A stretch of DNA of 64,000 nt from Streptomyces sp. NBC_00237 (lineage in GTDB: Bacteria > Actinomycetota > Actinomycetes > Streptomycetales > Streptomycetaceae). Made by a program: the position numbers and the translations under genes. Under the pieces are notes generated by a model. The model had not been told where the DNA came from and searched no databases. It was given only the letters and a program-made list of their open reading frames with translations. Shown here in pieces: positions 60,826 to 64,000 of this stretch (positions within the stretch are counted from its first letter, which is position 1; every line of letters begins with the position of its first letter). The stretch is taken from assembly GCF_026342435.1 (NCBI RefSeq), contig NZ_JAPEMT010000002.1, forward strand, positions 744,001 through 808,000, written 5' to 3'.

Positions 60826-62103
60826 ATGCCCCAGCACGTCCCTCCCGAACTGCACGCCGCGCGACCCCTCCGCTCCCTGGAGGCCCCGCACCTCCAGGGA
60901 GCCGTGGCGCATCCCCGCAGAATCGTCTTCCTGTCCCGTCGCGACCTGGGAAACCCGGCCGCGGGCGGCTCCGAACTCCTCGTCGACCGGCTGGCCGACG
61001 GGCTGGCCGCGCACGGCCACCAGGTCACCCTGCTGTGCGGCGGACCCGCCGCCACCCACCGCAACTACCGGGTGGTGTCGGCGGGCGGCGACCTGGGGCA
61101 CTTCCTGCGCGCCCGAGGCGCCTTCGCCCGGCAGGTCGGCGGCTGCGACCTGATGGTCGAGGTCTGCAACGGGCTGCCGTACCTGACCCCGCTCTGGCAC
61201 CGCGGCCCCACCCTCTGCCTGGTCAACCACGTCCACACCGAGCTGTGGGGCATGCGCTTCCCCGGCCCCGCCGCCGGGATCGGCAGACGCCTGGAGCACT
61301 GGGCGCTGTCCGCGGCGCAACGCGACAACCTCCTCCTCGCGGTGTCGGCGTCGACCGCGTCCGCGCTCGGCACGCTGGGCGTCGACCGGGACCGCATCCG
61401 CGTCGTGCACAACGGCGTCGACGCCCCCGGGGCACGGTTCGCACGCTCCGAGGAGCCGATGTTCCTCGCGGTGGGCCGCTTGGTGGAGTACAAGCGCATC
61501 GATCTGCTGCTGCGGCTCTGGGAGCGGGTGCGGCCGGTCACCGGCGGCCGCCTCGTCATCGTCGGGGACGGCCCGGAGCGGCGGCGGCTGGAGGCGATGG
61601 CAGGCCCCGGCGTCGTCTTCAAGGGGTACGTCTCCGAGGCCGAGAAACACCGGCTGCTGTGCGAGTCCTGGCTGTTGCTGCACCCCTCGGCCGTCGAGGG
61701 GTGGGGGCTCGTGGTCACCGAGGCGGCGGGGCGCGCGACCCCGTCGATCGGGTTCGACGTACCCGGGCTCAGGGACTCGATCGTGGACGGAGTGACGGGT
61801 GCGCTGGCGCGCGGCGAGAGTTCGTTCGCCGCCGCGTGGTGCGCGCTCGCCCTGAGTACGGAGCGCCGTCAGGCCATGGGGCAGGCGGCGGCCCTCCGGG
61901 CGGAGCGCTACCGGTGGTCGAGCACGGTGGACGGGTTCCGCGTGGTGGCCGCCGAGGCCGTCGACCGGCACACCTCCGGGAACGGGCCCCGGCGTCCCGG
62001 CGCGAACCGGGCCCTGCGGCCGGGTGCGGCCGCTCCGTCCGACCCGCCGGGCGGCAACGGAGCAGGCGGCCAGTCCGGCGCCGAGGCGGTCGCCCTGCGA
62101 TGA
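60826..62103 (+). CDS. GT4-family glycosyltransferase
   Basis: This 425-aa GT-B enzyme has the N-terminal GGSELLVDRLADGLAAHGHQV and the donor-binding C-terminal pattern LAVGRLVEYKRIDLLL, IVGDGPERRRLE and HPSAVEGWGLVVTEA. It would transfer a sugar from a nucleotide or lipid donor in envelope glycan assembly. ATG 60826 (MPQHVPPEL) has TTGGAG upstream. The stop overlaps the methyltransferase start. Confidence 0.9.
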   Translation: MPQHVPPELHAARPLRSLEAPHLQGAVAHPRRIVFLSRRDLGNPAAGGSELLVDRLADGLAAHGHQVTLLCGGPAATHRNYRVVSAGGDLGHFLRARGAFARQVGGCDLMVEVCNGLPYLTPLWHRGPTLCLVNHVHTELWGMRFPGPAAGIGRRLEHWALSAAQRDNLLLAVSASTASALGTLGVDRDRIRVVHNGVDAPGARFARSEEPMFLAVGRLVEYKRIDLLLRLWERVRPVTGGRLVIVGDGPERRRLEAMAGPGVVFKGYVSEAEKHRLLCESWLLLHPSAVEGWGLVVTEAAGRATPSIGFDVPGLRDSIVDGVTGALARGESSFAAAWCALALSTERRQAMGQAAALRAERYRWSSTVDGFRVVAAEAVDRHTSGNGPRRPGANRALRPGAAAPSDPPGGNGAGGQSGAEAVALR

Positions 62104-62978
62104 CCAGCACAGACCGCACTCCCCCGGCTCGCCGCGCTTCTCCTGGATCCTCGGCTTCGCCCGATTCCCCTGGTGCAGCAGTTTCCCCTGGTGCAGCAGT
62201 TTCCCCTGGTTCCGCAGCGTCCCCTGCCGCCCCTCCCCGCCCGGCCCGCCTCAAGGACCCCTCCTTCCGGCGTTCCGCCGCTCTCCTGCGGGCCTTCCTC
62301 CGCGAGCAGCACGACCCCGACCACTGCTACTCGCTCCTCGCCGTCGACGCCGCCAACCAGGTGCAGCGGTACGTGCCCCTGGAGGGCCGCGTCGTCGTGG
62401 ACGTCGGCGGCGGCAGCGGACACTTCACGGCCGAGTTCCGGCGGCGCGGTGCGCAGAGCTACCTGTTCGAGCCGGACACCCGTGAGCTGACGCCCCCCGG
62501 GAAGCGGCCGCCGCCGGACTCGGTGGTCGCGGACGGCTACCTGCTGCCGCTCGCGGACGGCATGGCCGACGTGTGCTTCTCCTCCAACGTGCTGGAGCAC
62601 GTCGCCGACCCGCAGACCTTCCTCAGCGAGATGGTCCGCGTGACGCGGCCCGGCGGACTGATCTACGTGTCGTTCACCAACTGGTACTCGCCCTGGGGCG
62701 GCCACGAATGGGCGCCCTGGCACTACCTGGGCGCCGACCGGGCCCGCCGCCGCTACGAGCGGCGCACCGGCCGCCCCGCCAAGCACACCGTCGGCGAGAA
62801 CCTGTTTCCCGTCCACGTCGGTACGACGCTGCGGCAGGTCAGGGCCCGCGAGGACGTCGCGGTGGTGTCCGCGCGGGCCCGCTACTGGCCGCTGCTGCCG
62901 ACCCTCGCGCCCCGGATTCCCGTACTGCGCGAGCTCGTCACCTGGAACCTCCTCCTCATCCTCCGGCGGTGTCCATGA
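62100..62978 (+). CDS. SAM-dependent methyltransferase
   Basis: This 292-aa class I methyltransferase has motif I VVVDVGGGSGHFT, an acidic strand 2 (YLFEPDT) and FSSNVLEHVADP. The N-terminal 45 residues are a Pro/Ser/Ala-rich linker, with repeated VSPGAA. Between two glycosyltransferases and coupled by ATGA on both sides, it probably modifies an envelope sugar or lipid-linked intermediate. Confidence 0.9.
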   Translation: MTSTDRTPPARRASPGSSASPDSPGAAVSPGAAVSPGSAASPAAPPRPARLKDPSFRRSAALLRAFLREQHDPDHCYSLLAVDAANQVQRYVPLEGRVVVDVGGGSGHFTAEFRRRGAQSYLFEPDTRELTPPGKRPPPDSVVADGYLLPLADGMADVCFSSNVLEHVADPQTFLSEMVRVTRPGGLIYVSFTNWYSPWGGHEWAPWHYLGADRARRRYERRTGRPAKHTVGENLFPVHVGTTLRQVRAREDVAVVSARARYWPLLPTLAPRIPVLRELVTWNLLLILRRCP

Positions 62979-64000
62979 CCAGCACACTCCAGGCGCCGCC
63001 CGGTCCTCCGTCGCACGCCGCGCCGGTGCCGGGCGGGCGCGGCCCCGACGACGGGCCGCGTTCCCGCAGATGGCTGCTGGGTTTCTGGGCGGCCGTACTC
63101 GTCGCGTTCCTGGCGGTGTCGCCGGGGCGGATGACGTTCGAGACGAAGCTCGGGGTGGCCGCCGACCCGTTCCGGTTCATCGCGGACCTGGGCGAGCTGT
63201 GGCACTCCCGGGCCGGTTTCGGCGGGATCTTCGACCAGTACGTGGGCTACGCCTTCCCGATGCTGCCGTACTACGCCCTGACCGACCTGGTCGCGATCCC
63301 GGTGTGGCTGGCGGAACGGCTGTGGCTGTCGCTGGTGGTGTCGGTCGCGTTCTGGGGTGCGCTGCGGCTGGCGGAGCGGCTCGGCTTCGGCTCCTCGCGG
63401 ACCCGGCTCTTAGGAGCGCTGGCGTACGCGCTGTGGCCGACGTACACGATCGTCATCGGCTCGACGTCGGCGGCGGCGCTGCCGGGGGCCATGCTGCCCT
63501 GGGTGCTGCTCCCGCTCGTCAACCCCACACTGAGCGCCCGCAGTTCCGCCGTGCGCTCGGCGCTGCTCATTCCCTTCATGGGCGGGGTCAACGCGGCGTC
63601 GACGCTCGCCGCGCTGCTGCCCGTGGGCCTGTACCTGCTGAGCCGTCCGGCCGGGCCGCGCCGCCTGGCGCAGCTCCGGTGGTGGGTGCCCGGGGTGCTG
63701 CTGGCCACCCTGTGGTGGGTGGTGCCGCTGCTGATGCTGGGCATCCACGGCGAGAACTTCATGCCGTACGTCGAGCAGGCGAAGACCACCACCGACACCA
63801 TGTCCGCCACGGAACTGCTGCGCGGCGCGGGCAACTGGACCGGATACCTGAACCTCGGCGAGCCGTGGCTCCCGGCCGGGTGGACGGTCGCCGCGTCCGC
63901 GCTCGCGGTCCTCGGTTCGGCGTTCGCCGCGGCGATCGGCCTGGCGGGTCTCGCCAGGCGGGACGTCCCCGAGCGGCGCTGGCTGCTGCTCGTACTGCTG
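62975..64000 (+). CDS. AftD-like alpha-(1->3)-arabinofuranosyltransferase (N-terminal part)
   Basis: The first 342 codons of a large membrane protein continue past the right edge. It has at least six or seven helices, with an acidic loop between the first two (FETKLGVAADPFRFIADLGE). The YVGYAFPMLPYY and LGALAYALWPTYTIV segments fit the DUF3367/AftD GT-C family, which adds arabinofuranose to envelope polymers in actinobacteria. The C-terminal domains are not in the window. Confidence 0.8.
   Translation, partial: MTSTLQAPPGPPSHAAPVPGGRGPDDGPRSRRWLLGFWAAVLVAFLAVSPGRMTFETKLGVAADPFRFIADLGELWHSRAGFGGIFDQYVGYAFPMLPYYALTDLVAIPVWLAERLWLSLVVSVAFWGALRLAERLGFGSSRTRLLGALAYALWPTYTIVIGSTSAAALPGAMLPWVLLPLVNPTLSARSSAVRSALLIPFMGGVNAASTLAALLPVGLYLLSRPAGPRRLAQLRWWVPGVLLATLWWVVPLLMLGIHGENFMPYVEQAKTTTDTMSATELLRGAGNWTGYLNLGEPWLPAGWTVAASALAVLGSAFAAAIGLAGLARRDVPERRWLLLVLL

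Noticed and set aside
1..64000. CRISPR array, tRNA or rRNA genes
   Set aside because: No regularly spaced repeats with unique spacers, and no cloverleaf or rRNA segments seen by eye; the tandem repeats found are adjacent units without spacers.

Overview
The window is high-GC, densely coded DNA from a Streptomyces or very close relative. The evidence is GC-rich third codon positions, GTG/TTG starts, many 4-base ATGA/GTGA gene overlaps, an actI-type type II polyketide synthase, a gamma-butyrolactone-type receptor system, and an aceB/allB/alc/allR block of the kind found in S. coelicolor.

Region 1 (1-7000, minus strand, cut by the left edge) is the core of an aromatic polyketide cluster. In transcription order it has a PgaE-type FAD monooxygenase, a TetR regulator, a TcmI-type cyclase, KS-alpha, KS-beta/CLF, ACP, ketoreductase and an aromatase/cyclase. 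The order E-F-A-B-C-D-L and the close match of the oxygenase to my memory of PgaE point to an angucycline. The CLF has His where type II CLFs normally have Gln. At 7399-8340 is a zinc-finger/HTH protein resembling the OvmZ annotation. An intact IS630-type element (8340-9756) has inserted exactly in its stop codon. Next is an acyl-CoA carboxylase biotin subunit (10005-11759), as in the jadomycin cluster, which would supply malonyl-CoA.

Region 2 (11906-18305) is a signalling and control block. It holds a JadR1/LanI-like OmpR-type regulator and a JadR2-like TetR, divergent over a region with two ARE-type palindromes. Next come a P450, a true butyrolactone/butenolide-type receptor and an acyl-CoA oxidase, in the same order as cyp17-avaR1-aco, the avenolide locus of S. 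avermitilis as I recall it. Three further ARE-like boxes lie between receptor and oxidase. I read this as a self-contained hormone synthesis and sensing circuit next to the polyketide cluster it probably controls. This is the most interesting part of the window.

Region 3 (18388-25103) carries a translationally coupled HAD hydrolase-MFS-SDR operon, a GT20 trehalose-phosphate-synthase-like gene, a small apparently frameshifted ORF and a second MFS exporter. Region 4 (25114-33443) is a sugar or polyol uptake locus: ROK kinase, ABC ATPase, permease, two paralogous binding lipoproteins, a GntR repressor and a divergent inositol-dehydrogenase-like gene. Region 5 (33447-46559) is mixed: an NAD(P)H-binding protein with AraC, a thioesterase-P450 pair, a two-component system, an EamA transporter, an acyltransferase-SGNH pair, an SDR, and a MarR/PP2C pair.

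Region 6 (46629-59496) is centred on purine and allantoin catabolism: allantoicase, allantoinase, an AllR-type IclR repressor, a MobA-like cytidylyltransferase, malate synthase and a PucR-type regulator. TTCC-N7-GGAA operators lie before both allB and aceB. An ABC transporter/two-component block is inserted within it. Region 7 (59662-64000, cut by the right edge) is a cell-envelope run: DUF3068 protein, GT4 glycosyltransferase, methyltransferase and an AftD-like arabinofuranosyltransferase. I saw no tRNA, rRNA or CRISPR.
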